From Pleurocapsa sp. PCC 7319 (GTDB taxonomy: Bacteria; Cyanobacteriota; Cyanobacteriia; Cyanobacteriales; Xenococcaceae), in the NCBI RefSeq assembly GCF_000332195.1, contig NZ_KB235922.1, positions 4,003,322 to 4,067,321 of the forward strand: DNA of 64,000 nt. The letters run 5' to 3'. This document shows positions 45,382 through 54,260 of this stretch, piece by piece (the stretch's first letter is position 1; every line of letters begins with the position of its first letter). The translations under genes were made by a program, and so were the position numbers. Under the pieces are notes generated by a model. It was not told the DNA's origin. It made no database searches and was given only the letters and a program-made list of their open reading frames with translations.

Positions 45382-46170
45382 TCAGTCAGTAGCCAAAACA
45401 ACTTTATCTCCTACCCTGATTATTTTGCCAGCTTCAGGGGGAGATAATTTGGTGTTAACTGCTAGTCGAAAAAAATGGTCAAAGCGTGAACGTTCTGCCC
45501 ATTCCGGAAGAGTTGCTTTTCTTTGATTGATAAAGGTTTTTTGAAATTTGGGATAAGTCTCTCCAGTTCGCGGATCGCGGGTAATAACAACGCAACGTTG
45601 ACAGGGATTGACTCCCATGAACTCTACATTGCCGAGTTTAAATTTAATCGTCTGTCCTGAAATGGTAAACAGTTGATCTTCCCAGAAAGCAGGAACACCA
45701 GCAATTTCGATATTGGCACGAAATCTGAGGCGAATATCTTCTGTATCTAGTTCAGGATACCAGGAGGCGATCTCCTCTAGTGTGGCAGTACTAACTATGG
45801 TTGCTCCTGAAGCAACTGTATCATCAGGAAAGCCCATATTTAAATCTTGCTTGATCGCTACCGGAAAGCCAAAGTATGACTCCAACCAGTTACAAATTTT
45901 TTCTTGTTCTTCAATTAGATTGAATTTCGCTGGTCTATTGGTATTCTGTACACGTAGGGAAAGAGTATTAGTTTCTAAATTGAATTCCGAACGCAAGGCG
46001 TGGATTTTCTGGTTACGTTTACCGTTTACAAAGTTACCAGCCCGATCAAAAATAGCCCAGGCGCGATCGCCCTGTAAAGCTCCAGATTGCAAAATAGTAA
46101 CGCGATCGCATGATACTCGATCTAAAGATTTTATTGGATAGATAAATATCTTAGAGACATGAGGTTTCAT
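45382..46170 (-). CDS. MOSC-domain (YcbX/mARC-like) protein
   Basis: 262 aa. An N-terminal beta-barrel (KIFIYPIKSLDRVSCD, QGDRAWAIFD) is followed by the MOSC domain, with NPCQRCVVITRDPRTGE carrying the Cys thought to bind the molybdenum cofactor. Relatives reduce N-hydroxylated compounds using Moco or carry sulfur for cofactor sulfuration. There is no ferredoxin domain at the C-terminus, unlike E. coli YcbX, so an outside electron donor would be needed. It is a single gene. Confidence 0.87.
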   Translation of the reverse strand: MKPHVSKIFIYPIKSLDRVSCDRVTILQSGALQGDRAWAIFDRAGNFVNGKRNQKIHALRSEFNLETNTLSLRVQNTNRPAKFNLIEEQEKICNWLESYFGFPVAIKQDLNMGFPDDTVASGATIVSTATLEEIASWYPELDTEDIRLRFRANIEIAGVPAFWEDQLFTISGQTIKFKLGNVEFMGVNPCQRCVVITRDPRTGETYPKFQKTFINQRKATLPEWAERSRFDHFFRLAVNTKLSPPEAGKIIRVGDKVVLATD

Positions 46171-46930
46171 GACACTTCTAGTTTCGAAAACTAACTACCA
46201 AATTGAAGGTATCAGTAAAACTTTAGTTCTCAAAAGCTCAGATCGGATAACTTCATACTATCTTCATATAAACTTCATTCAAGTTTTATATAAAGATCGG
46301 AATTCCTGCGTGAAAATATAGGCGTGCGCAAAAAGAGCTTAAATGACTTTAAGTAATTATACGGAAGACAGATAGATTTGTGCCAAGTCAGTATAATTAA
46401 TAGAAAAGGGTGCTACCAGCCAGATAACCCCCTTAATATTGCGACGTATAATCGTAAATTTAGAATCGTGAGCAATCTGTCACGTTAAATTAAAATAGAT
46501 CTCCCCGCGTGCATCAGTAGCCAACTGATGTACGTTTCTTTGGGAAATTATATTGAGAACACAAATAATTTTAACAGTTTTTTTACTTAATGAGCCAAAA
46601 TTTAGTGTAATTCAATGTATTGTCAATGCAAACAATAGTCAGAAAACTCCTAGCACAAGTTTGCATTGTTATTACAGCATATACTTTTAGCCATGACTTA
46701 CAATAATCTAGTCGTAGCTAGCGTACGCAATATTTCTTAATATATTTGCCGGCATCATAGAAATGTTATGTAAAAGCTGAATTAAGCATTAGCTTGATTC
46801 AGCCGAGCAATAATCCTCTTGAGCAAAATTTGACCAATGGTCACAGCAACGCAACTTCGTAAGAAGTCCTCATCGTCTTATTTATCCTCGAATGGGGACG
46901 GCGGGGTAATCTGTGACTCGTCTAACTATA
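46171..46930. other. Long non-coding region between the MOSC and cysQ genes
   Basis: 760 bp without a credible gene. It holds an orphan hairpin with arms CGTGCATCAGT and ACTGATGTACG (46508-46518 and 46524-46534; one G-T pair), followed by TTTCTTT on the plus strand. It also holds the 31-bp dispersed repeat at 46887-46917. No relic or tRNA is recognisable. Confidence 0.5.
46887..46917. repeat. 31-bp dispersed repeat, copy 1
   Basis: The reverse complement of this stretch matches 53973-54003 at 30 of 31 bases. The core includes GACGGCGGGGTAATCTGTGA. It is G+C-richer than its surroundings and lies just behind the cysQ stop. Confidence 0.85.
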
Positions 46931-47800
46931 TTACACGTTATCGATTTCGTCGATAATAGTTGCAGCTTTGGTACACAGAGCCTCGTGACACTTGCCATTG
47001 GTAGCAACAATACAACCCCATCGTTTAACATCTCCTTGATTATAAAGAACGGGATCGCCATTAACATAAGTGAATTTACCACCAGCCTCAGTGAGAATTA
47101 ATTCTGGTGCTGCAAAATCCCAATCTTTAGCTGCTGATTTACCTGATAAAGAAATGTAGACATCAGATTCTTGTTCTAAAAGGGTAGAAATTTTGCCTCC
47201 AACTCCTCCCATATACTTTTTGCCCGCAAAGGGTAAGCGATCGATCAACTGCTGAAAGCGATCATCTCGGTGGGAACGACTGACAATTAAATATAAGTCT
47301 TCAATTTTATTCCGCTCAGATACTTTAATTGGGGTAATGGTTCCATCTTTCGTTTCTACATAGGTACCATTACCTTGAGAAGCAAAATAAACTTTTCCTG
47401 CTTCTGGGATAGCCACGATACCGATTACAGGACGACCTTGATAAGCTAAGGCAATGTGCATTCCATACTCCCCAGTTTTATCAATAAAATCTCTGGTACC
47501 ATCAAGAGGATCGATAATCCAGACCCAATCATGGTCTACAGGTTCAGCCTTCTTAACATCAAAAGTTTCTTCAGACAAATAACCAAAGTCTTCAGTTCCT
47601 AGTTCTCCTCGCAGCTTTTCGAGAATATATTTATTGGCTGCTAAATCAGCTTGTGTTACTGGACCATCCTTCTTATCTTTAACATCTAAATCGGAAGTAT
47701 CCTGATGATAAAAAGAACTGAGAATATCAGCAGCTCCCCAAGCTACAGAACGAGCAATTTTCAGAATTTCTGCTAACTTTTCAGCTTGATTATTATCCAA
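46931..47800 (-). CDS. cysQ: 3'(2'),5'-bisphosphate nucleotidase (PAP phosphatase)
   Basis: 289 aa of the inositol-monophosphatase fold. YLSEETFD supplies the metal-binding Glu pair, WVWIIDPLDGTRDFI is the signature Asp-Pro-Leu-Asp-Gly-Thr, and AAKDWDFAAPELILTEAGG closes the site. CysQ turns PAP into AMP, removing the by-product of sulfotransferases and of sulfate reduction, which would otherwise inhibit both and exoribonucleases. It has the Gly-rich DGPVTQADLAAN start expected for this branch. A fructose-bisphosphatase-like activity is possible but less likely. Confidence 0.88.
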   Translation of the reverse strand: MDNNQAEKLAEILKIARSVAWGAADILSSFYHQDTSDLDVKDKKDGPVTQADLAANKYILEKLRGELGTEDFGYLSEETFDVKKAEPVDHDWVWIIDPLDGTRDFIDKTGEYGMHIALAYQGRPVIGIVAIPEAGKVYFASQGNGTYVETKDGTITPIKVSERNKIEDLYLIVSRSHRDDRFQQLIDRLPFAGKKYMGGVGGKISTLLEQESDVYISLSGKSAAKDWDFAAPELILTEAGGKFTYVNGDPVLYNQGDVKRWGCIVATNGKCHEALCTKAATIIDEIDNV

Positions 47801-47915
47801 AGCTATCTCCTAGTAATATGGCGTTGTTTTTTGATAATCTTAACCAACCAATATATATTAACTGGTGCAACAAAATACTAAGGTGAGATATTTAACCGAT
47901 GCTTGAGTTGACACT

Positions 47916-47952
47916 CCCACGGCTAAAGCGCGTGGGTTTTCGCCTTCTATAA
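47916..47952. mobile_element. IS200/IS605-like end hairpin overlapping the cobM stop
   Basis: CCCACG (47916-47921) and CGTGGG (47931-47936) form a tight hairpin. It is followed by the 22-bp tail also found at 546-567. The minus-strand gene cobM ends within this tail (stop at 47947-47949), so its last codons come from the element. No transposase remains. Confidence 0.6.
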
Positions 47953-48750
47953 CTCCTGGTATTGAGTATTGGCAGGACGAAATAAATGGGAATGTTCGGG
48001 ATGATATAAGCGAGAACGAGAAGTTAGAGATTTTTGAAGGGCAGGGCTAATTAAATACAATGTGGTTCTAATTAAATTGTACTTCTGAGTCACGGCAACC
48101 ATTTCCGCTAAGGGTACAACCCAAATTTGTTCATCTTGCCAACCAACACGGTAACACACTGCCACGGGGGTATCTTTGGGGTAATGTTCTAATAGCTTGG
48201 CTTGAGCTTTTTCGACATGACGAGCAGCTAAATAGAGACATAAACTGGCTTTATGGGTAGCTAGAGAAGCTAATTCTTCTGTTTCAGGTACAGAAGAGGC
48301 TTTACCACTGATTCTCGTTAAGATAATTGTTTGTACTAGTTCTGGAACAGTTAGTTCAGTACTAAGTTTCGCCGCAGCAGCCTGAAAAGCACTGATTCCA
48401 GGAATTAATTCAAATGGAATCTTAGCTTTTTCAAGGGCTTGCATTTGTTCGCTAATCGCACTGTATAAACTAAGATCCCCCGAGTGAAGACGTACAACTG
48501 ATTTATTTTGCTTCACTCGTTCAATCGTCAGAGGAATAATTTGCTCTAGGGTTTTATTGCCAGTTTGGATTAATTCCGCATCAGTACGAACATCCTCTAA
48601 AATTTGCTTCGGAACTAAGGAATCAGCATAGAGAATTACATCTGCTTGGGTGAGAATTTTATAAGCTTTAAGAGTTAATAATTCTGGATCTCCAGGTCCA
48701 GCTCCAATAATGTAAACTGCTGGCTTTAGAAAGGTTTGGGTTGATTTCAT
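47947..48750 (-). CDS. cobM: Precorrin-4 C11-methyltransferase
   Basis: 267 aa. VYIIGAGPGDPELLTLKAYKIL is the N-terminal corrin/porphyrin methyltransferase motif. LHSGDLSLYSAISEQM and IPGISAFQAAAAKL are typical of CobM/CbiF rather than CobI or CobJ. It methylates C11 with SAM in cobalamin (pseudocobalamin) synthesis. It lies 26 bp after lgt and may share its transcript. The C-terminus (RPANTQYQEL) runs into an IS-end remnant and may be slightly altered. Confidence 0.92.
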   Translation of the reverse strand: MKSTQTFLKPAVYIIGAGPGDPELLTLKAYKILTQADVILYADSLVPKQILEDVRTDAELIQTGNKTLEQIIPLTIERVKQNKSVVRLHSGDLSLYSAISEQMQALEKAKIPFELIPGISAFQAAAAKLSTELTVPELVQTIILTRISGKASSVPETEELASLATHKASLCLYLAARHVEKAQAKLLEHYPKDTPVAVCYRVGWQDEQIWVVPLAEMVAVTQKYNLIRTTLYLISPALQKSLTSRSRLYHPEHSHLFRPANTQYQEL

Positions 48751-48776
48751 TGATTAAATAAGTGATGATTTATCGC

Positions 48777-49637
48777 TTATGATTTATCGCTTATGGTTCT
48801 CTGCTGTTTTTGAGGAGATACCACATCAGGTAGAGTTCGTTTATACCAGTAGAGCCATGCAAGAATTACTAGGCCTAAGGCGATCGCACTCAAACTAACG
48901 ATCTGAGCAATTTTTAAAGGACCAAGCATTAAACTGTCAGTGCGCAACCATTCAATCCAAACTCGACCTAAACTGTAGGCAATTAGATATACGGCGGCAA
49001 GAGTCCCCGTTTTCAAGCGATTATATGGTTGAAGACCCCAAAAAAACAAAGATAGGAGCAAAATAAAAACTCCCAGATTCCAAAGAGATTCATATAGAAA
49101 AGTAGGGTGGAAATAATCAAAATTCAATAATTCTAAAGGGCGATAGTTGGGTGCAATATAGAGTTTCCAGGGTAAATCTGTCGGTTTACCAAAAGCCTCT
49201 GAATTAAAAAAATTCCCCCACCGCCCGATCGCCTGACCCAAAATTAAAGAGGGAGCAACTAAATCTAATAGCTGCCAGAAAGAAATACGCTTCCAACGGG
49301 CAAATAAAATTGTGGCGATCGTTCCACCGATAATCGCTCCATGAATTGCAATTCCTCCTTTCCAAATCGCAATGATATCTCCAGGGCGTTGAGAATATTC
49401 CTGCCATTCAAACAAAACATAGTAGAGTCTGGCAGAGGGAATTGCTGAAACAACTAACCAAATAGCCAAATCACCTAATAAATCCGGATTTACATCTCGA
49501 AACTTGGCTAAATACTGAGACAAAGTTACACCAATTAGAACTGCCGAGGCGATTAATAAACCATACCAACGAACCACAATTGGACCAACTTCCAAAATAA
49601 TTGGCCCAGGAGATTGAAACTGAAAAGCAAGCAGCAT
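48777..49637 (-). CDS. lgt: Prolipoprotein diacylglyceryl transferase
   Basis: 286 aa from the ATG at 49637; the frame opens six codons earlier at a TTG. Seven hydrophobic segments. The Lgt signature [13 protein letters not shown], the catalytic-region AIHGAIIGG and [12 protein letters not shown] are all present. It transfers diacylglycerol from phosphatidylglycerol to the lipobox Cys of preproteins. Several lipoproteins in this window are its substrates. It is followed by cobM on the same strand. Confidence 0.94.
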   Translation of the reverse strand: MLLAFQFQSPGPIILEVGPIVVRWYGLLIASAVLIGVTLSQYLAKFRDVNPDLLGDLAIWLVVSAIPSARLYYVLFEWQEYSQRPGDIIAIWKGGIAIHGAIIGGTIATILFARWKRISFWQLLDLVAPSLILGQAIGRWGNFFNSEAFGKPTDLPWKLYIAPNYRPLELLNFDYFHPTFLYESLWNLGVFILLLSLFFWGLQPYNRLKTGTLAAVYLIAYSLGRVWIEWLRTDSLMLGPLKIAQIVSLSAIALGLVILAWLYWYKRTLPDVVSPQKQQRTISDKS

Positions 49638-49655
49638 GTCTAAATTAGTTGGCAA

Positions 49656-50023
49656 GATTTTGTTTGAACTCTAGTTAGTCTATTTTCTAATCGCTGACTA
49701 TTATCTCAGGTTTAACAACTTTTGAATCAATTTGAATCAAAGCATTCCCAATTCAAATTGAAGCCCAATATCAAACTGCAGGCAGTAATTATAGCTAAAT
49801 TACTATAGTAATTATTTTGAAAATTGTTTGTCAAGATTATGTCAAAAATAATTTTTTCCGGCTTATGCTCTATGACTTTAATTGTCTCAAAATACTACCA
49901 CTACGTACTTTGAACTCAGTTAGGCTTTTTTCTCTCAATTTTAAATTTATTTAAAGGCTTTCTTAACAAATATTAATATAGTATACTTCTGCTAAGTACT
50001 AAGTTTTACGGCAAAAATTTACT
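49656..50023. other. Divergent spacer between lgt and ndhD
   Basis: About 370 bp, A+T-rich. It must contain both promoters, but no clean -35/-10 pair stands out. The ndhD side has TAATATAGTATAC shortly upstream of the start. Confidence 0.5.
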
Positions 50024-51670
50024 ATGGTAGCTCAATTTCCCTGGCTTACCGCGATCATCTCCTTACCTTTTCTAGCTGCGTTAGCAATTCCTCTTATCCC
50101 CGACACAAAAGGTAAGACCGTCCGTTGGTATGCCCTAATTGTTGGTATTGCAGATTTAATCTTAATCAGTTTTGCGTTTTGGAATCATTACGATCCCAGT
50201 AGTGCTCAGTTTCAGTTAACCGAAAATTATTCCTGGATTCCTCAATTAGGAATTGGTTGGACAATTTCGGTAGACGGCATATCTGCCCCTTTAGTCTTGC
50301 TTGCAGGATTTGTCACCACCCTAGCCATGTTCTCCGCATGGCAATTAGACAGAAAACCCCGTCTATTTTACTTTTTGATGTTGGTGCTATATTCAGCCCA
50401 AATAGGGGTTTTTGTTGCTCAAGATGTATTGTTGTTCTTCATCATGTGGGAGCTAGAGCTAGTTCCTGTCTACTTACTAGTTTCGATTTGGGGTGGCTCA
50501 AAACGTCGTTATGCAGCTACCAAATTTTTACTCTATACGGCAGCTTCATCCGTATTCATCCTGGTAGCGGGATTGGGCATGGTCTTCTACGGTGACAATC
50601 ATACTTTTGATATTGCTGCGCTGGCATTAAAAGATTTTCCTCTGGCTCTAGAGCTTCCTCTGTATGCAGGACTATTAATTGCTTTTGGTGTTAAACTGGC
50701 AATTTTTCCTTTACATACATGGTTGCCCGATGCTCATGGAGAAGCCTCTGCTCCTGTATCTATGATTTTGGCAGGTGTTCTCCTCAAAATGGGTGGTTAT
50801 GGTTTAATTCGTTTCAATATGGAACTACTAACCGATGCCCATATTTATTTTGCTCCTTTATTAGCAACCTTAGGGGTAATTAATATCATCTATGGTGGCT
50901 TTACCTCCTTCGGTCAAACCAATATGAAACGCCGTCTGGCTTATTCTTCCGTTTCTCATATGGGTTTCGTTCTGTTAGGGATTGCTTCCTTTACAGATAT
51001 TGGTACTAGTGGCGCAATGCTTCAGATGCTATCTCACGGTTTGATTGCTTCAGTACTATTCTTCTTAACCGGGGTTACTTACGATCGCACCCATACCCTA
51101 TTTATGGATAGAATGGATGGTGTTGCTCAAGTGATGCCCAAAGTTTTCGCTCTCTTCACCGCAGGCGCAATGGCTTCCTTAGCTCTTCCAGGAATGAGTG
51201 GTTTTGCTAGTGAAATTTCTGTATTCGTAGGAATAACAACTAACGATGTCTATAATCCTACTTTCTCTACGGTACTTATATTTCTCGCAGCAGTAGGAAT
51301 TATCATGACTCCTATCTACCTTCTGTCTATGCTGAGACTAGTGTTTTTCAGTTCCAACGAAGCATTAGCTTGTGATATTGATCGAGCCAAATTGAAACTA
51401 CCTACTAACGATGCCGCAGTTTGTTTTGGTAATAACTGTGCTCTACCTGGTGAAGCTCCTTTTGAGGATGCGAACCCCAGAGAAATTTTTATTGCCGCCT
51501 GTTTCTTAACTTTAATCTTAGGTATCGGGATCTATCCTAAACTTGCTACTCAAATATATGACGTTAAGACAGTGGCAATTAATACTGAGGTTGTTCAGTC
51601 TCAAGCGGTAATTGCTCAACAGAAGCAGGTAGCTATCGCTCAAATGTTGACTAATGAAGAAATGCAATAG
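50024..51670 (+). CDS. ndhD: NAD(P)H-quinone oxidoreductase chain 4 (NDH-1 proton-pumping subunit)
   Basis: 548 aa with about 14 spans. [15 protein letters not shown] carries the conserved Glu of the proton channel, and [21 protein letters not shown] the conserved Lys and His. [13 protein letters not shown] is also standard. It is of the NdhD1/D2 respiratory and cyclic-electron-flow type, not the CO2-uptake D3/D4 type, judging from the FxxEISVF ending region, though this needs a tree. A soluble C-terminal tail follows. It is a single gene; the CO2-uptake partners ndhF3 and cupA are absent nearby. Confidence 0.93.
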   Translation: MVAQFPWLTAIISLPFLAALAIPLIPDTKGKTVRWYALIVGIADLILISFAFWNHYDPSSAQFQLTENYSWIPQLGIGWTISVDGISAPLVLLAGFVTTLAMFSAWQLDRKPRLFYFLMLVLYSAQIGVFVAQDVLLFFIMWELELVPVYLLVSIWGGSKRRYAATKFLLYTAASSVFILVAGLGMVFYGDNHTFDIAALALKDFPLALELPLYAGLLIAFGVKLAIFPLHTWLPDAHGEASAPVSMILAGVLLKMGGYGLIRFNMELLTDAHIYFAPLLATLGVINIIYGGFTSFGQTNMKRRLAYSSVSHMGFVLLGIASFTDIGTSGAMLQMLSHGLIASVLFFLTGVTYDRTHTLFMDRMDGVAQVMPKVFALFTAGAMASLALPGMSGFASEISVFVGITTNDVYNPTFSTVLIFLAAVGIIMTPIYLLSMLRLVFFSSNEALACDIDRAKLKLPTNDAAVCFGNNCALPGEAPFEDANPREIFIAACFLTLILGIGIYPKLATQIYDVKTVAINTEVVQSQAVIAQQKQVAIAQMLTNEEMQ

Positions 51671-51724
51671 AATTGCTGATACTAAATCAGATTGACAAAA
51701 GTTATTTATGCAGGCTGATTAGCA

Positions 51725-51875
51725 ATACTGTTCGGCTAAGAAAAGTTACTGGTATAAGAAAAGCAGGGTAGCAGCCCTAAAGGATATATAATGCCCTTGT
51801 GGTACACCTTCGGATAAGGAGGCAGGGGAGCAAGGGAAACAAGTGAAGCATAAATTATGCTTCTCCGAACAGTAT
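51725..51875. repeat. 11-bp inverted repeat bracketing 130 bp behind ndhD
   Basis: ATACTGTTCGG (51725-51735) and CCGAACAGTAT (51865-51875) flank a purine-rich interior. Just inside the right arm is a perfect palindrome GAAGCATAAATTATGCTTC (about 51845-51863). The 331-bp spacer 51671-52001 otherwise holds only the psbA terminator. Confidence 0.6.
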
Positions 51876-51940
51876 CGGGCTGATTGGGAGACTGGAGCAA
51901 TCATTACTCATCATTTAGCATAATATTGCTCATCAACAAG

Positions 51941-51970
51941 AAAAAACGCCCTTCACTAGAAGAGCGTTTT
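51941..51970 (-). terminator. Terminator of psbA
   Basis: On the minus strand AACGCTCTTC and GAAGGGCGTT pair around a TAGT loop, with one G-U pair, followed by TTTT. It is 31 bp beyond the psbA stop. Confidence 0.88.
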
Positions 51971-52001
51971 GCTGTAATTAGCCAATTAGCCAAAATTATA
52001 A

Positions 52002-53084
52002 TTAACCGTTGATAGCGGGTGCGCTTATTGCTACTGGTGCAGCTTCGCCACTAGCTAAATCTAAGGGGAAATTATGGGCGTTACGTTCGTGCATTACTTC
52101 AAAACCGAGGTTAGCACGGTTGAGGACATCAGCCCAAGTGTTAACTACACGTCCTTGAGAATCCATAATCGATTGGTTGAAGTTGAATCCGTTGAGGTTG
52201 AATGCCATGGTGCTAATACCCATTGCAGTAAACCAGATTCCGATTACGGGCCATGCACCTAAGAAGAAGTGCAAGGAACGAGAGTTGTTGAAAGAAGCAT
52301 ATTGGAAGATGAGACGACCGAAGTAGCCGTGTGCTGCCACGATGTTGTAAGTCTCTTCTTCTTGACCGAATTTGTAACCGTAGTTTTGTGATTCTACTTC
52401 AGTAGTTTCACGTACTAAGGAAGAAGTTACCAAAGAACCGTGCATTGCGGAGAACAGAGAACCACCGAAGACACCAGCTACACCTAACATGTGGAAGGGG
52501 TGCATTAAGATGTTGTGTTCTGCTTGGAAGACCAACATGAAGTTGAATGTTCCGCTGATTCCTAAAGGCATTCCATCAGAGAAGGAACCTTGTCCTAGAG
52601 GATAGATTAAGAATACTGCTGTGGCTGCGGATACAGGTGCACTATATGCAACACAGATCCAGGGACGCATCCCTAAACGGAAGCTAAGTTCCCACTGACG
52701 ACCCATCCAGCAAAAAATACCGATGAGGAAGTGGAATATGATTAGCTGATAAGGACCACCGTTATAGAGCCACTCATCTAAAGAAGCTGCTTCCCAAATT
52801 GGATAAAAATGTAGACCAATAGCATTACTGGAAGGAACAACTGCACCAGAAATAATATTATTTCCGTAGAGCAGTGAACCAGCAACAGGCTCACGAATAC
52901 CGTCAATATCAACTGCAGGAGCCGCGATAAACGCGATTATGAAACAGATGGTAGCTGAAAGGAGACAAGGGATCATTAAAACACCAAACCAACCGACATA
53001 AATACGGTTGTTTGTGTTAGTAACCCAGCGACAAAATTTCTCCCAGGAGTTATATTTATCGTCTGTACGGATAGTTGTTGTCAT
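52002..53084 (-). CDS. psbA: Photosystem II D1 protein
   Basis: 360 aa with full D1 identity: Mn-cluster ligands Asp170, Glu189, His332, Glu333, His337 and Asp342; Tyr161-His190; chlorophyll ligand His198; quinone-site His215, Ser264 and His272. The C-terminal extension follows Ala344 and is removed by CtpA. Residue 130 is Gln (low-light type, not Glu). Gly80, Phe158 and Thr286 rule out the microaerobic D1' form. Unusual changes are Trp at 126 and Phe at 135, where Tyr is usual in both places. There is a single gene with its own terminator and a leader with a perfect hairpin. Confidence 0.98.
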   Translation of the reverse strand: MTTTIRTDDKYNSWEKFCRWVTNTNNRIYVGWFGVLMIPCLLSATICFIIAFIAAPAVDIDGIREPVAGSLLYGNNIISGAVVPSSNAIGLHFYPIWEAASLDEWLYNGGPYQLIIFHFLIGIFCWMGRQWELSFRLGMRPWICVAYSAPVSAATAVFLIYPLGQGSFSDGMPLGISGTFNFMLVFQAEHNILMHPFHMLGVAGVFGGSLFSAMHGSLVTSSLVRETTEVESQNYGYKFGQEEETYNIVAAHGYFGRLIFQYASFNNSRSLHFFLGAWPVIGIWFTAMGISTMAFNLNGFNFNQSIMDSQGRVVNTWADVLNRANLGFEVMHERNAHNFPLDLASGEAAPVAISAPAING

Positions 53085-53119
53085 AGATTATGTATAGCTG
53101 AATGTATTTGCATTAAATT

Positions 53120-53151
53120 GAGACAATTTTTTGTCTCTCTTCATAAGTATA
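53120..53151 (-). promoter_or_regulatory. psbA -10 element and 5'-terminal mRNA hairpin
   Basis: On the minus strand TATACT (53146-53151) would start transcription near 53138. The first 18 nt of the mRNA would then be the perfect hairpin GAGACAA-AAAA-TTGTCTC (53120-53137). About 35 nt of leader remain before the ATG. No clear -35. Confidence 0.5.
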
Positions 53152-53291
53152 TTTACATCTCTTTTAGTTGAGACGTAATTTTTAGTAAAATTATCTATCT
53201 TTATTTTAAGAAAAACTTAATATTTTGTTGTATTCAATTACATTGAAAACTTTTATTTCTCAATATTAATTACTGCAAAAATATGATGTAT

Positions 53292-53882
53292 TTATCTGAA
53301 ATTAATTAACATTTTAATTTCTTGATCAGTTAATTTACGCCATTGACCAGGTTGTAAACCTGTTAAATTTATTTGTTGGGAATTAGAACCTAGAGAAACT
53401 CTTACTAGCCTAAGAGTAGGGAAGCCAACTGCCGCAGTCATTCGTCTTACTTGACGGTTGCGTCCTTCGTAAAGAGTAATCGCTAACCAGCAGGTAGGAA
53501 TAGTTCGGCGATCGCGAATAGGGGGAATACGGGGAGGTAATTGAGGCTCCTCTGGTAAGAGGTATACTTTTGCTTTTCGAGTACGGTAGTTTTTAATTGT
53601 AATTCCGTTTCGTAGCTTGGTTAATGCTTTTTCGTCTGGGATACGCTCTACTTGAACAAAATATGTACGGGGATGAGCAAACTTAGGGTTAGCTAATCGA
53701 TGCTGCAATTGCCCATTATCAGTTAATAGTAATAGCCCCTCGCTGTCTAAATCTAATCTGCCAACGGGGTATACTCTCGGAACAGAAATATAATCTTTTA
53801 GGGTAGGACGTTTAATATCGCTACCACCATCAGTAAACTGACACAAGACTCCATAGGGTTTATAAAACAGAATATATTTCAT
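53292..53882 (-). CDS. RsuA/RluE-family pseudouridine synthase
   Basis: 196 aa. There is no S4 domain; it starts directly with [34 protein letters not shown] supplies the catalytic Asp in GRLDxDSEG, and [16 protein letters not shown] is the second RsuA-family motif. The short, S4-less form best fits RluE, which modifies one uridine in the 23S peptidyl-transferase region. The target site in cyanobacteria is not settled. It lies 207 bp upstream of psbA on the same strand. Confidence 0.88.
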   Translation of the reverse strand: MKYILFYKPYGVLCQFTDGGSDIKRPTLKDYISVPRVYPVGRLDLDSEGLLLLTDNGQLQHRLANPKFAHPRTYFVQVERIPDEKALTKLRNGITIKNYRTRKAKVYLLPEEPQLPPRIPPIRDRRTIPTCWLAITLYEGRNRQVRRMTAAVGFPTLRLVRVSLGSNSQQINLTGLQPGQWRKLTDQEIKMLINFR

Positions 53883-53898
53883 TTTTAGTATGCAGACT

Positions 53899-53957
53899 GC
53901 GATTGAGCGAAGCTCACCGCCAGAGGCGATTACCCGCAGGGTACGCTTCGCGATCGC
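53899..53957. repeat. G+C-rich interspersed repeat related to 785-1013
   Basis: It shares CACCGCCAGAGGCGAT and the ATTACCCGC and GTACGCT words with the array inside gene 582-2348, and likewise ends in GCGATCGC. It is a single copy here, in a spacer. This supports an independent, dispersed repeat family in this genome. Confidence 0.75.
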
Positions 53958-53972
53958 ACTATTTTAGGTCTG

Positions 53973-54003
53973 GTCACAGATTACCCCGCCGTCTCCATTC
54001 GAG
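53973..54003. repeat. 31-bp dispersed repeat, copy 2
   Basis: Reverse-complement match (30 of 31 bases) to 46887-46917. It sits between the G+C-rich repeat and the TnpB element. Confidence 0.85.
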
Positions 54004-54097
54004 ATTGTAAACAAAAGTAGACTTTGGGGTCTTATATCATTTCAGGTGTGACAATTTCTTTAAGCAGTTAATAATCAAAAGCTGAAAGCTAATCGCT

Positions 54098-54260
54098 GTG
54101 AACTACCCAGCACCGACACGCTACGCGGTACGGTGTGGGCTTCCAAATTCATCGGCAACAGCAACAAGCGATGCAGAGCGGTCTTTGCGAGGGGAAATGC
54201 TGGGGAAACCCCAGCTTATTCCACTCTCGCGGCGGGGTTTGCCCCATGAGCTACTGCATC
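54098..54260 (-). ncRNA. Predicted omega RNA (reRNA) of the TnpB element
   Basis: TnpB nucleases of this family use an RNA transcribed from the 3' part of tnpB through the right end, with the guide copied from DNA just outside. The interval is G+C-rich and foldable: CCCACACCGTACCGC with GCGTGTCGGTG, and GGGGTTTCCCC-like arms near 54210. The guide would be the minus-strand sequence immediately beyond 54098. This is inferred from position, not from a covariance model. Confidence 0.5.

Noticed and set aside
46508-46534. Hairpin with TTTCTTT as a terminator
   Set aside because: No plus-strand gene ends nearby and there is no T-run on the minus strand; kept only as an orphan hairpin in the spacer note.
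46931-47800. cysQ as part of the sulfation island
   Set aside because: It lies over 20 kb away among housekeeping genes; the metabolic link through PAP is general and not a sign of one locus.
52002-53084. Microaerobic D1' or far-red/ChlF-type psbA
   Set aside because: Gly80, Phe158, Thr286 and all Mn-cluster ligands are standard, so only Trp126 and Phe135 remain unusual.
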